From Burkholderiaceae bacterium (GTDB lineage Bacteria; Pseudomonadota; Gammaproteobacteria; Burkholderiales; Burkholderiaceae): a stretch of 6,773 nt of DNA. Below, piece by piece: positions 1-6,709 of the stretch. The number at the start of each line of letters is the position of its first letter. The stretch's first letter is position 1. The DNA lies in the NCBI GenBank assembly GCA_947470165.1, contig CANISN010000089.1, forward strand, positions 1 through 6,773, in the 5' to 3' direction. The translations under genes and the position numbers were made by a program. Below the pieces are notes generated by a model. The model worked only from the letters and a program-made list of their open reading frames with translations, did no database searches and was not told the origin of the DNA.

Positions 1-902
1 ATAAAGTCGCACGCCGCGCATTGCGTGTCCAAGATTTATTTTATCCAGAAAAGTTTGCTGCGCAATTACGTGAAAACTTGGAATACCACAATTTTATGCT
101 CACGAACTATTACGGAGCAGAGGCAGTTGATTACCAAAAGACTTTGGATGAGGCAATGTCTTATGCGGGGCGTATCAAGCCAATGGTGGTGGATGTCTCT
201 AGCGCTTTATATGCAGAAGAGCAAGCTGGCCAAAACTTATTGTTTGAAGGTGCTCAAGGCACTTTATTGGATATCGACCACGGCACCTACCCCTATGTCA
301 CATCAAGTAACTGTGTTGCAGGTAATGCAGCCGCAGGATCTGGCGTCGGTCCCGATTCTTTGCAATACATATTAGGCATCACAAAAGCTTACTGTACCCG
401 TGTCGGTGCTGGCCCATTTCCAAGTGAATTGTATGACTTTGATAATCCAGCCAAACAAGATCCGGCTGGCATCCGTTTAGCTGAAGTAGGCAAAGAATTT
501 GGCTCTGTTACAGGACGCCCACGCCGCACTGGCTGGCTAGATGCTGCTGCATTGAAGCGCTCTATTCAGATTAATGGATTGTCTGGCTTGTGTATTACCA
601 AGTTAGATGTTCTAGATGGTTTTGCATCTATCCGTCTTTGTATTGGCTATAACTTAGATGGTCAAAAATTAGATGTATTGCCGCGTGGCGCCGAGGCTGT
701 TGCCCGTTGTGAAGCAATTTATGAGGATTTCCCAGGATGGAAAGGAACGACTTTTGGTATTCGTGAATGGGACAAACTCCCAATAGAGGCACAGAAGTTC
801 CTGCGTCGTATCGAAGAAGTTGCAGGAAAGCCGATCGCGATGGTCTCAACAGGACCAGAACGTGATGAAACGATTCTTCTGCAACATCCATTCAAGGGTT
901 AA
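1..902 (+). CDS. purA: Adenylosuccinate synthetase, 5' part missing (cut by window edge)
   Basis: The enzyme joins IMP and L-aspartate using GTP to make adenylosuccinate, the first step from IMP to AMP in the cytosol. The reading frame is already open at the left edge. The first complete codon (base 3) begins KVARRA, the end of the family signature GIGPxYxxKxxR, so its Lys is the conserved active-site Lys (about residue 140 in E. coli). Roughly 140 N-terminal residues, including the QWGDEGKGK GTP loop, lie outside. Visible family motifs in order are [20 protein letters not shown] (about 244-303), [20 protein letters not shown] (about 508-541, IMP/GTP-contacting arginines), TKLDVLDG (about 597-620) and STGPERDE (about 846-870). 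The 299 visible residues fit the remaining length of a normal PurA with no frameshift. A TTG at base 21 opens an apparent start, but it is internal. The next gene, glcB, follows after 60 bases on the same strand. Confidence 0.97.
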   Translation, partial: KVARRALRVQDLFYPEKFAAQLRENLEYHNFMLTNYYGAEAVDYQKTLDEAMSYAGRIKPMVVDVSSALYAEEQAGQNLLFEGAQGTLLDIDHGTYPYVTSSNCVAGNAAAGSGVGPDSLQYILGITKAYCTRVGAGPFPSELYDFDNPAKQDPAGIRLAEVGKEFGSVTGRPRRTGWLDAAALKRSIQINGLSGLCITKLDVLDGFASIRLCIGYNLDGQKLDVLPRGAEAVARCEAIYEDFPGWKGTTFGIREWDKLPIEAQKFLRRIEEVAGKPIAMVSTGPERDETILLQHPFKG

Positions 903-962
903 GAAGATATTTTTCTTTAACTTTTGCATATTTAATTTACATATTTGTTTTAAGGTTTAGAA
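903..962 (+). promoter_or_regulatory. AT-rich purA-glcB spacer with glcB ribosome binding site
   Basis: This 60-base spacer is very AT-rich and probably carries the glcB promoter, though no convincing -35/-10 pair can be picked. CATATTT occurs twice, about 13 bases apart. The only clear element is AAGG at 952-955, seven bases before the glcB ATG, a modest Shine-Dalgarno match. A short A/T-dominated hairpin (AAGAA at 901-905 with TTCTT at 913-917) is too weak and lacks a following T-run, so no intrinsic terminator for purA is called. Read-through from purA into glcB is therefore possible. Confidence 0.4.
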
Positions 963-3179
963 ATGACTGCACGTACGCAATGCAATGGCCTTCAAGTGGC
1001 TACACCGCTATATCGTTTTATCGAAGACAAGGTCTTACCTGGCACTGGTATTAAAAGTGCTGACTTTTGGAAGGGCTTTGACGAAATCGTTAAAGACTTG
1101 AGTCCAACAAATGCAGCCTTGCTAGCTAAGCGTGATCGCTTGCAGTTAGATTTAGATAAATGGCATCAAGCTCACCCAGGCCCCATCAAAGATATGCCCG
1201 CCTATCGTAATTACCTCAATGAAATCGGCTATATAGATAAAGTACCTGATACTGTTTTGGCTACTACTCAGAATGTGGATGATGAGCTCGCTCTTCAAGC
1301 TGGCCCTCAACTTGTTGTGCCTGTGCTCAATGCACGCTATGCTTTAAATGCTGCAAATGCCCGCTGGGGATCTTTATATGATGCTCTATACGGGACAGAC
1401 GTTTTGTCTGAAGAAGATGGTGCTAGTAAAAGCGGATCATTTAATCCAGTTCGTGGCGCAAAAGTCATTGCTTATGCTCGTGATTTCTTAGATAAAGCAG
1501 TTCCCCTCTCAAAAGGCTCTCATAGTGATGTAGTGGCCTACACCGTTTCAGGTAATACATTGGCAGTAAAGCTCAAAGACGGAAGTAGTACTGGTCTGGT
1601 GGATGAGAAGCAGTTTGTTGGTTACCAAGGCGATGCTTCTACACCTTCATCTATTTTGCTCCGTAATCACGGTATTCATATTGATATTGAAATCGATAAG
1701 ACCAAAACGATTGGTGCTACTGATTTAGCTGGTGTGAACGATGTAGTGCTGGAAGCCGCTCTCTCAACCATCCTTGACTTAGAAGATTCTGTAGCAGTGG
1801 TTGATGCTGACGATAAAGTGCTTGCCTATGAAAACTGGTTAGGCATTCTTAAAGGGACTTTAGTTGAGCAGGTAAGTAAAGGTGGCAAGACTTTTACTCG
1901 TACATTAAACCCCGATCGACAATATAAAGCTGCTATCGGCGCAGTGAATGCTAAAGACGGTATCGTCACTTTGCATGGTCGTTCATTGCTATTTCTTCGT
2001 AATGTTGGCCACTTGATGACTAATCCTGCCATCATTACTGGTGAAGGTAAAGAGATCTACGAAGGTATCTTAGATGCAGTAGTGACCGTATTGATTGCTT
2101 TGTATGACATTAAACGCCCAGCGACTCAAGCCATTGGTAATACTCGTAAAGGTTCTGTCTACATTGTTAAACCAAAAATGCACAGCGCAGAAGAAGTGGC
2201 ATTTGCTAGCGAGCTCTTTGCTCGAGTCGAGAAATTACTGGGTCTACCTGAGAACACAGTCAAATTAGGAATCATGGATGAAGAGCGCCGCATGAGCGTC
2301 AATATAAAAGCTGCGATTGCTGCAGCGGGTGCTCGCGTTGCTTTTATTAATACCGGGTTCTTAGATCGTACTGGTGATGAAATGCACACGGGGATGTATG
2401 GCGGTGCCATGGTTCGTAAAGGGAGAATGAAGATCGCTAAATGGTTTGGAGCGTATGAGCGCCGCAACGTATTGGCTGGTTTGGATTGTGGCCTTCGTGG
2501 TCGCGCACAGATTGGTAAGGGCATGTGGCCTGCACCAGATCTCATGAAAGAAATGGTAGAACAAAAAGCTGCGCATCCTCAGGCTGGTGCTAATACTGCC
2601 TGGGTACCATCGCCTACTGCTGCCACTTTGCATGCAATGCACTATCACCATATTAATGTTGCTCAGATCCAAGAGGATATGGAGAAACAAGATACTGCAG
2701 CCGAGTATGAGGCTTTAACTGATGATCTCTTGACTGTGCCTATCGCGCTATACCCTGATTGGACTAAAGAGGAGATTCGCGAAGCCTTAAATAATAATTG
2801 CCAAGGTATCCTGGGTTATGTGGTGCGCTGGATTGACCAAGGCGTTGGTTGCTCTAAGGTGCCCGATATTTATAATGTAGGTTTAATGGAAGATCGCGCA
2901 ACATTGCGTATTTCTAGTCAGCATATTGCCAACTGGTTGCTGCACAAATACGTAAGTAAAGCGGAGGTGGAAGAGGCTTTACAACGAATGGCTACTATTG
3001 TTGATTCGCAGAATGCCAGCGACCCCCTCTATAAGCCAATGATGCCGAATTACAAAGATTCATATGCCTATCAGGCTGCAAGCGATTTGATCTTTAAAGG
3101 TCTTGAGCAGCCAAATGGATATACTGAACCACTGCTGCATGCATGGCGCTTGAAGGTAAAGGCAGCGCAAGCGAAGTAA
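963..3179 (+). CDS. glcB: Malate synthase G
   Basis: The enzyme condenses glyoxylate with acetyl-CoA to (S)-malate in the cytosol and serves growth on acetate, glycolate or other two-carbon sources. The protein is 738 residues, close to the roughly 720-740 of the monomeric G isoform and far longer than the A isoform (about 530). Motifs include [15 protein letters not shown] (residues 271-285), [12 protein letters not shown] (346-357), [10 protein letters not shown] (436-445), [15 protein letters not shown] (462-476) and [20 protein letters not shown] (629-648). By alignment from memory to E. coli GlcB, the catalytic Arg is R346, the Mg ligands are E440 and D468, the catalytic base is D644 and the redox-sensitive Cys is C630; all are present. 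The inserted beta-rich domain typical of the G form falls around residues 140-250. The ATG has AAGG seven bases upstream and the N-terminus matches the family. A strong terminator follows, so glcB ends its transcript. No glcDEF or aceA neighbour is visible. Confidence 0.97.
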   Translation: MTARTQCNGLQVATPLYRFIEDKVLPGTGIKSADFWKGFDEIVKDLSPTNAALLAKRDRLQLDLDKWHQAHPGPIKDMPAYRNYLNEIGYIDKVPDTVLATTQNVDDELALQAGPQLVVPVLNARYALNAANARWGSLYDALYGTDVLSEEDGASKSGSFNPVRGAKVIAYARDFLDKAVPLSKGSHSDVVAYTVSGNTLAVKLKDGSSTGLVDEKQFVGYQGDASTPSSILLRNHGIHIDIEIDKTKTIGATDLAGVNDVVLEAALSTILDLEDSVAVVDADDKVLAYENWLGILKGTLVEQVSKGGKTFTRTLNPDRQYKAAIGAVNAKDGIVTLHGRSLLFLRNVGHLMTNPAIITGEGKEIYEGILDAVVTVLIALYDIKRPATQAIGNTRKGSVYIVKPKMHSAEEVAFASELFARVEKLLGLPENTVKLGIMDEERRMSVNIKAAIAAAGARVAFINTGFLDRTGDEMHTGMYGGAMVRKGRMKIAKWFGAYERRNVLAGLDCGLRGRAQIGKGMWPAPDLMKEMVEQKAAHPQAGANTAWVPSPTAATLHAMHYHHINVAQIQEDMEKQDTAAEYEALTDDLLTVPIALYPDWTKEEIREALNNNCQGILGYVVRWIDQGVGCSKVPDIYNVGLMEDRATLRISSQHIANWLLHKYVSKAEVEEALQRMATIVDSQNASDPLYKPMMPNYKDSYAYQAASDLIFKGLEQPNGYTEPLLHAWRLKVKAAQAK

Positions 3180-3201
3180 TTCAAAGGCAATGTCAAGATA
3201 A

Positions 3202-3236
3202 GAATGGATTTGCCTACAAAGCAAATCCATTTTTTC
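3202..3236 (+). terminator. Intrinsic terminator after glcB
   Basis: AATGGATTTGC (3203-3213) pairs perfectly with GCAAATCCATT (3221-3231) around a 7-base loop, CTACAAA. The right arm runs directly into a T-run (TTTTTT at 3231-3236). A G:T pair (3202 with 3232) can extend the stem. It lies 23 bases after the glcB stop codon, the usual place for a Rho-independent terminator, and isolates glcB from the next gene. Confidence 0.9.
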
Positions 3237-3238
3237 AT

Positions 3239-3266
3239 TTGTTCATATAACTCTTATTGATATCAC
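3239..3266 (+). promoter_or_regulatory. Weak candidate promoter for the papain-like gene
   Basis: TTGTTC (3239-3244) and TATCAC (3261-3266) are 16 bases apart and lie directly before the GTG start at 3273. Each match to the sigma-70 consensus is partial. An 8-bp palindrome TGATATCA (3258-3265) overlaps the -10 candidate. If used, transcription would start at or very near the GTG, giving a leaderless or nearly leaderless mRNA, which would agree with the absent Shine-Dalgarno sequence. Confidence 0.25.
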
Positions 3267-3272
3267 TATCCC

Positions 3273-3788
3273 GTGTTTAGTTTCTTAAATCCCTTTGCCA
3301 GATCGAAGACATCTTCAGCGCATGCTCTAGATTTTTGTCTTAATGATGGTGGTAGGGAGGCTGCCGGTTTTAAAGGTGGCGCTGGTGACTGTGTAGTGAG
3401 GGCAATTGCCATCGCTGCCCAGTTGCCATATATGCAGGTCTATGAGGATCTTCGAATGGCTAATGCAGCCTATGCGGATCAGCGTAATGATAAATTGGCT
3501 CGTAGATTAAATGCCAAGGGGTCTTCACCCAGAAATGGCAATCATCGCAATGTCTTTCATGATTACATCCTAGGCCATGGATTTGATTGGGTTCCAACAA
3601 TGAAAGTAGGGGGTGGATGTCAGGTCCATCTGCGTGCCACAGAGTTACCTTCTGGCACTCTCATTGTGAAGGTTTCTAAGCACTTAAGCGCTGTGATCGA
3701 TGGCGTAATTCAGGATACGCATAATCCCTCACGGGGCGGTTCACGTTGTGTATATGGTTACTACATCAAACGGGATAGTTCGCTATAG
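3273..3788 (+). CDS. Uncharacterised protein with papain-like Cys/His/Asp motifs
   Basis: This is a 171-residue protein of unproven function. Residues 24-45 (NDGGREAAGFKGGAGDC, then VVRAI) end in a Cys (C40) at the start of a predicted hydrophobic helix, the placement of a papain-fold nucleophile. Near the C-terminus, a strand reading TLIVKVSKHLSAVIDG supplies H137, and VIQDTHNPSRGG supplies D148 (or N151). Cys-helix, then His-strand, then Asp/Asn-strand is the order in papain-like peptidases and related transglutaminase or amidase folds. I recall similar hypothetical proteins in proteobacterial genomes, plasmids and phages, but cannot name a family. There is no signal peptide or membrane segment. 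The GTG at 3273 is the only standard in-frame start between the upstream stop (3258) and the conserved NDGG block. It lacks a Shine-Dalgarno sequence. The gene is monocistronic, lying after the glcB terminator and convergent with a small minus-strand gene. Coding is confident; function is inference. Confidence 0.85.
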   Translation: MFSFLNPFARSKTSSAHALDFCLNDGGREAAGFKGGAGDCVVRAIAIAAQLPYMQVYEDLRMANAAYADQRNDKLARRLNAKGSSPRNGNHRNVFHDYILGHGFDWVPTMKVGGGCQVHLRATELPSGTLIVKVSKHLSAVIDGVIQDTHNPSRGGSRCVYGYYIKRDSSL

Positions 3789-3821
3789 AAAAAGAAAAAG
3801 CCCCCAAATAACTCAGAGGCT
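3789..3821 (-). terminator. Intrinsic terminator of the small minus-strand gene
   Basis: Read on the minus strand, AGCCTC (3821-3816) pairs with GGGGCT (3804-3799), with one G:T pair, around a loop of about 11 bases. It is followed by a T-rich tract with a single C (3798-3789). The T-tract exists only in the minus-strand direction, so this terminates the leftward transcript. It directly abuts the stop codon of the convergent papain-like gene (3786-3788). Confidence 0.7.
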
Positions 3822-3887
3822 GATTTCTAAAATACTGCTATAAATAGCCTAAAACAAGGGTAAATCAGTTGGAAATTACCAATTTCC
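3820..3887 (-). other. Structured 3' region of the small minus-strand gene
   Basis: Several inverted repeats are packed here. GGAAATT/AATTTCC with a 3-base loop (3871-3887) is a perfect 7-bp hairpin that contains the gene's TAA stop (3878-3876). CTGATTT (3820-3826) is complementary to AAATCAG (3862-3868) and encloses GCTAT-AA-ATAGC (3837-3848). Together with the terminator at 3789-3821 this gives about 55 bases of foldable RNA between stop codon and terminator stem. It could stabilise the mRNA or be a 3'-UTR-derived small RNA. The inverted repeats are seen directly; any role is inference. Confidence 0.4.
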
Positions 3888-4031
3888 GCTAGTTTTACGT
3901 GATTGCTGCTCCATTTCCTTAGCTTCAATAAAAGCAGTTACAAGCAGCATAACAAAGTCTTTTATGGCCAATAAAGGCTTAAAACTAAAGGTTGGTAATG
4001 CTTGAAACTGTACTGAGTTTGATTGTGCCAT
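3876..4031 (-). CDS. Small 51-residue protein of unknown function
   Basis: I do not recognise this protein. It starts at ATG 4031-4029 and ends at TAA 3878-3876. The start is set by AAGGAG (4043-4038) with a 6-base spacer, the best ribosome binding site in the window. The protein begins MAQSNSVQFQALPTF, has a central hydrophobic or amphipathic stretch at about residues 19-36 (PLLAIKDFVMLLVTAFIE) containing a Lys and an Asp, and ends in a polar tail AKEMEQQSRKTSGNW. That layout fits a small amphipathic-helix protein that might contact a membrane or a larger partner, but it is not a clean transmembrane helix. The case for a real gene rests on the ribosome binding site, a TATGAT -10 box at the proper distance upstream and an intrinsic terminator downstream. 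It is convergent with the papain-like gene and divergent from the MFS gene. Its function is unknown. Confidence 0.75.
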   Translation of the reverse strand: MAQSNSVQFQALPTFSFKPLLAIKDFVMLLVTAFIEAKEMEQQSRKTSGNW

Positions 4032-4044
4032 GGTGAGCTCCTTA

Positions 4045-4092
4045 AGGGTTAACCCTAATCATACTCCCAATATCCTGAACTTGCAGGACTTT
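4045..4092 (-). promoter_or_regulatory. Promoter and candidate operators of the small minus-strand gene
   Basis: On the minus strand, TATGAT (4063-4058) is a 5-of-6 match to a -10 box. The -35 candidate 17 bases upstream, CTGCAA (4086-4081), is poor, which often goes with an activator-dependent promoter. Transcription would start near 4051. Two symmetric elements overlap this promoter. A perfect 12-bp palindrome AGGGTTAACCCT (4045-4056) covers the predicted start point. An imperfect dyad of CCTG and CAGG arms (4073-4086) covers the -35 position. Either could bind a dimeric regulator. The elements are visible; their use is inferred. Confidence 0.45.
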
Positions 4093-4151
4093 ACTAAAAC
4101 ATGACAATTCTATAAGTGCCAGGTATGTCACTACGGGGAAATCTCGCTAGC

Positions 4152-4181
4152 TTGATAATGGCGCATCGCTAATTCTATATA
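4152..4181 (+). promoter_or_regulatory. Candidate sigma-70 promoter of the MFS gene
   Basis: TTGATA (4152-4157, 5 of 6 to the -35 consensus) and TATATA (4176-4181, 4 of 6 to the -10 consensus) are separated by 18 bases. Transcription would begin around 4188-4190, at or just before the TTG start codon at 4191, so the mRNA may have no leader. TCGCTA occurs twice (4144-4149 and 4166-4171), 22 bases apart and flanking the -35 box, a spacing of about two helical turns that could suit a regulator but may be chance. The stretch from 4093 to 4143 shows nothing else definite. Confidence 0.45.
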
Positions 4182-4190
4182 AAGAAAATT

Positions 4191-5420
4191 TTGACCGAGC
4201 AATACATACCAGGAGGAAAGCAGAGAGAGCGCTTTTTCTTATTCTCCTTGGCCGGAATTCAGTTCACTCACATCCTAGACTTCATGATCATGATGCCCTT
4301 GGGCCCCGAATTTATTCGAGAGCTCAATATCAACACCCATGAGTTCGGTCTTTTGCTATCTTCTTATACTTTTGCTGCTGCAATTGCAGGTGTATTTGCC
4401 ACATATTTCGTAGATCGATTTGAGAGGCGAGTGCTGCTACTCAGCTTATATGCCTGCTTCATTATTGCCACCTTAGTTTGCGGCTTAGCTCCGGATTACC
4501 ATTCTCTTTTTATTGCACGGGCTTTGGCGGGTGCCTTTGGCGGAATCCTAGGATCCTTAGTGCAAACCATTGTCGCGGACTCCATTCCATTTGAGCGCAG
4601 GGGTAACGCTCTGGGTACGGTGATGTCTGCTTTTTCGGTATCGACTGTTGCAGGTGTGCCGCTCAGCCTATTGTTAGCTCATAACATTCCAGCCTTAGGT
4701 TGGCGTGCTCCATTTATTTTTATTGCCCTAGTGTCGAGTTTGATCTTGTATTTGGGCTATCGCAATATTCCCAAGATAGCTGGTCATCTAGGGCATACCC
4801 ATAAAGGAAGTCGACTCAATCAAATTTGGATCATCTTTACTGCACATCAACATTTGCGCGCATTTATATTCATGGGGCTCATTATGCTGACTGGATTTTC
4901 TGTCATACCCTATATCGCCCTCTATCTCACCTCAAATGTAGGTATTGATAACTCTTATATTTCTTTGATCTATCTTTGTGGTGGTCTTGCTACTTTGATG
5001 AGCTCAAAGCTGATCGGCCATATGGCTGATCGTTATGGCAAGGTGAAGATCTTTAGACTGCTTGCTATCGCTAGCCTCATCCCCTTACTAGTCACTACTA
5101 ATCTGATTCCTGTACCACTTTGGCTGGTATTGATTAATTCAACTGCATTTTTTATTCTGATATCTGGTCGTATGATTCCAGCGATGGCGATTGTGAGTCA
5201 AGTTGTGGACGCCAAAAGTCGAGGTACTTTTATGAGCCTTGTTGGCTCTATACAGATGCTGGCATCGGGTCTGGCATCTGTCATTGCTGGCATGGTCGTG
5301 ACGATTACTGCCGATGGGCGGATGGAGCATTACAACCTAGTTGGTTTCGGGGCGGCGGCATGCGGCTTGCTTACTTTCTGGCTAGTGAGATATATTCATA
5401 CAGATAAACAAGTCGCATAA
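4191..5420 (+). CDS. Major facilitator superfamily transporter (12 TM, drug/sugar efflux type)
   Basis: This inner-membrane secondary transporter, probably a proton-coupled efflux pump, is 409 residues long with about 12 hydrophobic helices (roughly 15-37, 51-72, 80-100, 104-127, 140-163, 171-190, 220-246, 253-277, 285-300, 306-328, 344-372, 380-401). The N-terminal block IQFTHILDFMIMMPLGPEF in TM1 is typical of an AraJ/DHA1-like group. The TM2-TM3 loop carries a degenerate motif A (FVDRFERR, 73-80) and the TM8-TM9 loop a second copy (GHMADRYGKV, 276-285). R110 in TM4 (ARALAGAFGG) and the Gly/Pro-rich VAGVPL at 153-158 in TM5 resemble motifs B and C of exporters. The TTG at 4191 is the only standard start after the in-frame stop at 4170 that keeps TM1 whole; it has no upstream Shine-Dalgarno. 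The substrate is unknown. A hydrolase gene follows after 35 bases. Confidence 0.9.
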   Translation: MTEQYIPGGKQRERFFLFSLAGIQFTHILDFMIMMPLGPEFIRELNINTHEFGLLLSSYTFAAAIAGVFATYFVDRFERRVLLLSLYACFIIATLVCGLAPDYHSLFIARALAGAFGGILGSLVQTIVADSIPFERRGNALGTVMSAFSVSTVAGVPLSLLLAHNIPALGWRAPFIFIALVSSLILYLGYRNIPKIAGHLGHTHKGSRLNQIWIIFTAHQHLRAFIFMGLIMLTGFSVIPYIALYLTSNVGIDNSYISLIYLCGGLATLMSSKLIGHMADRYGKVKIFRLLAIASLIPLLVTTNLIPVPLWLVLINSTAFFILISGRMIPAMAIVSQVVDAKSRGTFMSLVGSIQMLASGLASVIAGMVVTITADGRMEHYNLVGFGAAACGLLTFWLVRYIHTDKQVA

Positions 5421-5455
5421 GTTACAACTAATTCGTTTTTATAGAAAGGACTCCC

Positions 5456-6142
5456 ATGATCACGTTTCAAAGACCTGATGGTAAATCAGTCGAAGCTTAT
5501 TTAGTAGAGCCAAAAAACCCGCAAAACGCGCCTGCTGTAGTTGTCATTCAGGAGTGGTGGGGCCTTGATGATGAGATTAAAAATGTGGCTAAGCGTTTAG
5601 CAGAAGCAGGTTATCGCGCTTTAGTGCCTGACCTCTATCGGGGCAAATTAGCGCTAGAGGCAAATGAAGCTGAGCACTTAATGAATGACCTGAACTTTGG
5701 TGATGCTGCGAGTCAAGATATTCGTGGTGCTGTTCAGTATCTCAAAGCAACTGGGAGTGCCAAAGTAGCGGTGACTGGATTTTGTATGGGTGGGGCACTC
5801 ACTGTATTGTCGGCCGGTCTTGTTCCAGAATGCGATGGAACGGTAGTTTGGTACGGTTATCCTCCATTAGAGTACGTTGATGCGCAGGCCATTAAAAAGC
5901 CAATGTTGGCCCATTGGGCTCTGCATGATGAATTTTTCTCTATAGCTGGGGTGGATCAACTTGAAGAGAAATTGAAAGCCGGTGGGGTTCATTATGATTT
6001 CCAGCGCTACGATGCTAAGCATGCGTTCGCGAATCCAAAGTCAGATTCTAGGCATCTCCCTCCATTGCAATATAACCTTGCAGCTGCAGATTTGGCTTGG
6101 GATCGCACGATGACTTTCTTAAAAATTCAGCTCACGCCATAA
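5456..6142 (+). CDS. Dienelactone hydrolase family protein
   Basis: This is a cytosolic alpha/beta hydrolase of 228 residues, near the usual 230-240 for the family. The founding member opens dienelactone to maleylacetate in chlorocatechol breakdown, but most relatives hydrolyse other esters or lactones. The full set of family residues can be picked out. E33 is in VVIQEWWGL (activating Glu). The nucleophile C110 is in TGFCMGGAL, the Cys variant of the G-x-nucleophile-x-G elbow. D158 is in ALHDEFF and H189 in YDAKHAFAN. No signal peptide is present. The start ATG is well supported by AGAAAGGA ending five bases upstream. The 35-base gap from the MFS stop has no terminator, so co-transcription with the transporter is likely. 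No ring-cleavage dioxygenase or maleylacetate reductase is nearby, so a chlorocatechol role is not supported. Confidence 0.92.
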   Translation: MITFQRPDGKSVEAYLVEPKNPQNAPAVVVIQEWWGLDDEIKNVAKRLAEAGYRALVPDLYRGKLALEANEAEHLMNDLNFGDAASQDIRGAVQYLKATGSAKVAVTGFCMGGALTVLSAGLVPECDGTVVWYGYPPLEYVDAQAIKKPMLAHWALHDEFFSIAGVDQLEEKLKAGGVHYDFQRYDAKHAFANPKSDSRHLPPLQYNLAAADLAWDRTMTFLKIQLTP

Positions 6143-6166
6143 GCACTTTACTTATAGATCTATCCC

Positions 6167-6664
6167 ATGCATCTTTTTGCCGAAAACCTCGCAGTTGAAC
6201 TTGCTTCTTATTATCGTAATCTCGCCTTAGGGCATGGTGTTATTCCCAAGGTGTTTACCTTGGTCAATGGCGCAGGCGATCAATACCTCTTTTTTATTGA
6301 TGACCTGAATATGAAGCAAGATGAGGAAAATCAATTTTTAGCTTACATTGTTCAAGAGCATGAGGCAGTTTGCTACGCTAGGGGTACTCTGGTTATTCTA
6401 GATAAGTCCCAGCAGTTGATTGAATTTGCTGTGATTGATCAGGATGATCATGAAGCTATTGTTTGCTCTGCCCAATTAACTCGAGATATCGACGATAAGC
6501 CGGTTGGCTTAACGGAGTTTGAAAAGATCCTAGCTCCCAAAAAGACGATCTTCTTTAGTGGACTCTTTGCGCCCATGGCGCTATCGGAAGATAGGGTTGA
6601 AGAGTTTGAAGGTCTTTGGGATGAAATGAAGCCCAAGATTCTGCATCGCTCTATGGGTCTCTAG
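6167..6664 (+). CDS. Hypothetical 165-residue acidic protein
   Basis: I do not recognise a family. The protein has many Asp/Glu residues (for example FFIDDLNMKQDEEN at 42-55, VIDQDDHEAI at 89-98 and the C-terminal EDRVEEFEGLWDEM), no signal peptide and no clear membrane helix. Its pattern suggests an alpha+beta fold, with a helix at the N-terminus (ENLAVELASYYRNLAL) and alternating strands such as GTLVILD and LIEFAVID in the middle. Two Cys (C69, C100) are not in a metal-binding pattern. The ATG at 6167 is the only start after the in-frame stop at 6155 and has no Shine-Dalgarno match. The gene lies 24 bases after the dienelactone hydrolase with no terminator between, so it may be translated from the same mRNA. 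That it is a coding gene is likely from its length, frame and position; the function is unknown. Confidence 0.75.
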   Translation: MHLFAENLAVELASYYRNLALGHGVIPKVFTLVNGAGDQYLFFIDDLNMKQDEENQFLAYIVQEHEAVCYARGTLVILDKSQQLIEFAVIDQDDHEAIVCSAQLTRDIDDKPVGLTEFEKILAPKKTIFFSGLFAPMALSEDRVEEFEGLWDEMKPKILHRSMGL

Positions 6665-6673
6665 TTCTTCGAT

Positions 6674-6709
6674 ATGACGCCAGTACAACAGCGAGAATAT
6701 GTTTTATGA
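6674..6709 (+). other. Possible 11-codon leader ORF overlapping the next start
   Basis: An ATG at 6674 opens an 11-residue frame, MTPVQQREYVL, ending at TGA 6707-6709. That stop overlaps the ATG of the following frame (6706) as ATGA, the arrangement used for translational coupling. There is no Shine-Dalgarno sequence before base 6674, and a frame this short often arises by chance. It is recorded because the spacer has no other explanation. Confidence 0.15.

Noticed and set aside
21..23. TTG at base 21 as the start of purA
   Set aside because: The preceding codons (KVARRA) match the conserved PurA active-site signature, so the frame continues off the left edge.
628..891. 87-codon minus-strand frame within purA
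   Set aside because: It is fully opposite a conserved enzyme region, and its residues mirror the codon pattern of purA rather than a protein fold.
901..917. Hairpin after purA as a terminator
   Set aside because: The stem is nearly all A:T with a G:T pair, and the loop sits in a generally T-rich stretch with no clean T-run after the stem.
2159..2690. Two overlapping minus-strand frames of 128 and 109 codons inside glcB
   Set aside because: They lie wholly within the well-conserved malate synthase coding region, show no ribosome binding site or domain pattern and have a composition typical of antisense shadows.
3799..3821. Bidirectional terminator serving the papain-like gene as well
   Set aside because: In the plus direction the stem is followed by GATTTCTAAAA, not a T-run, so support exists only for the minus-strand direction.
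4125..4172. 15-codon plus-strand ORF (ATG 4125 to TAA 4170) in frame with the MFS gene
   Set aside because: AGG is only one base before its ATG, it overlaps the candidate promoter rather than a transcript leader, and the MFS family N-terminus does not need it. It is unlikely to be a broken N-terminal extension.
5456..6142. Specific assignment as a chlorocatechol-pathway dienelactone hydrolase
   Set aside because: The triad is intact, but no chlorocatechol dioxygenase, cycloisomerase or maleylacetate reductase is nearby, so only the family-level call is justified.
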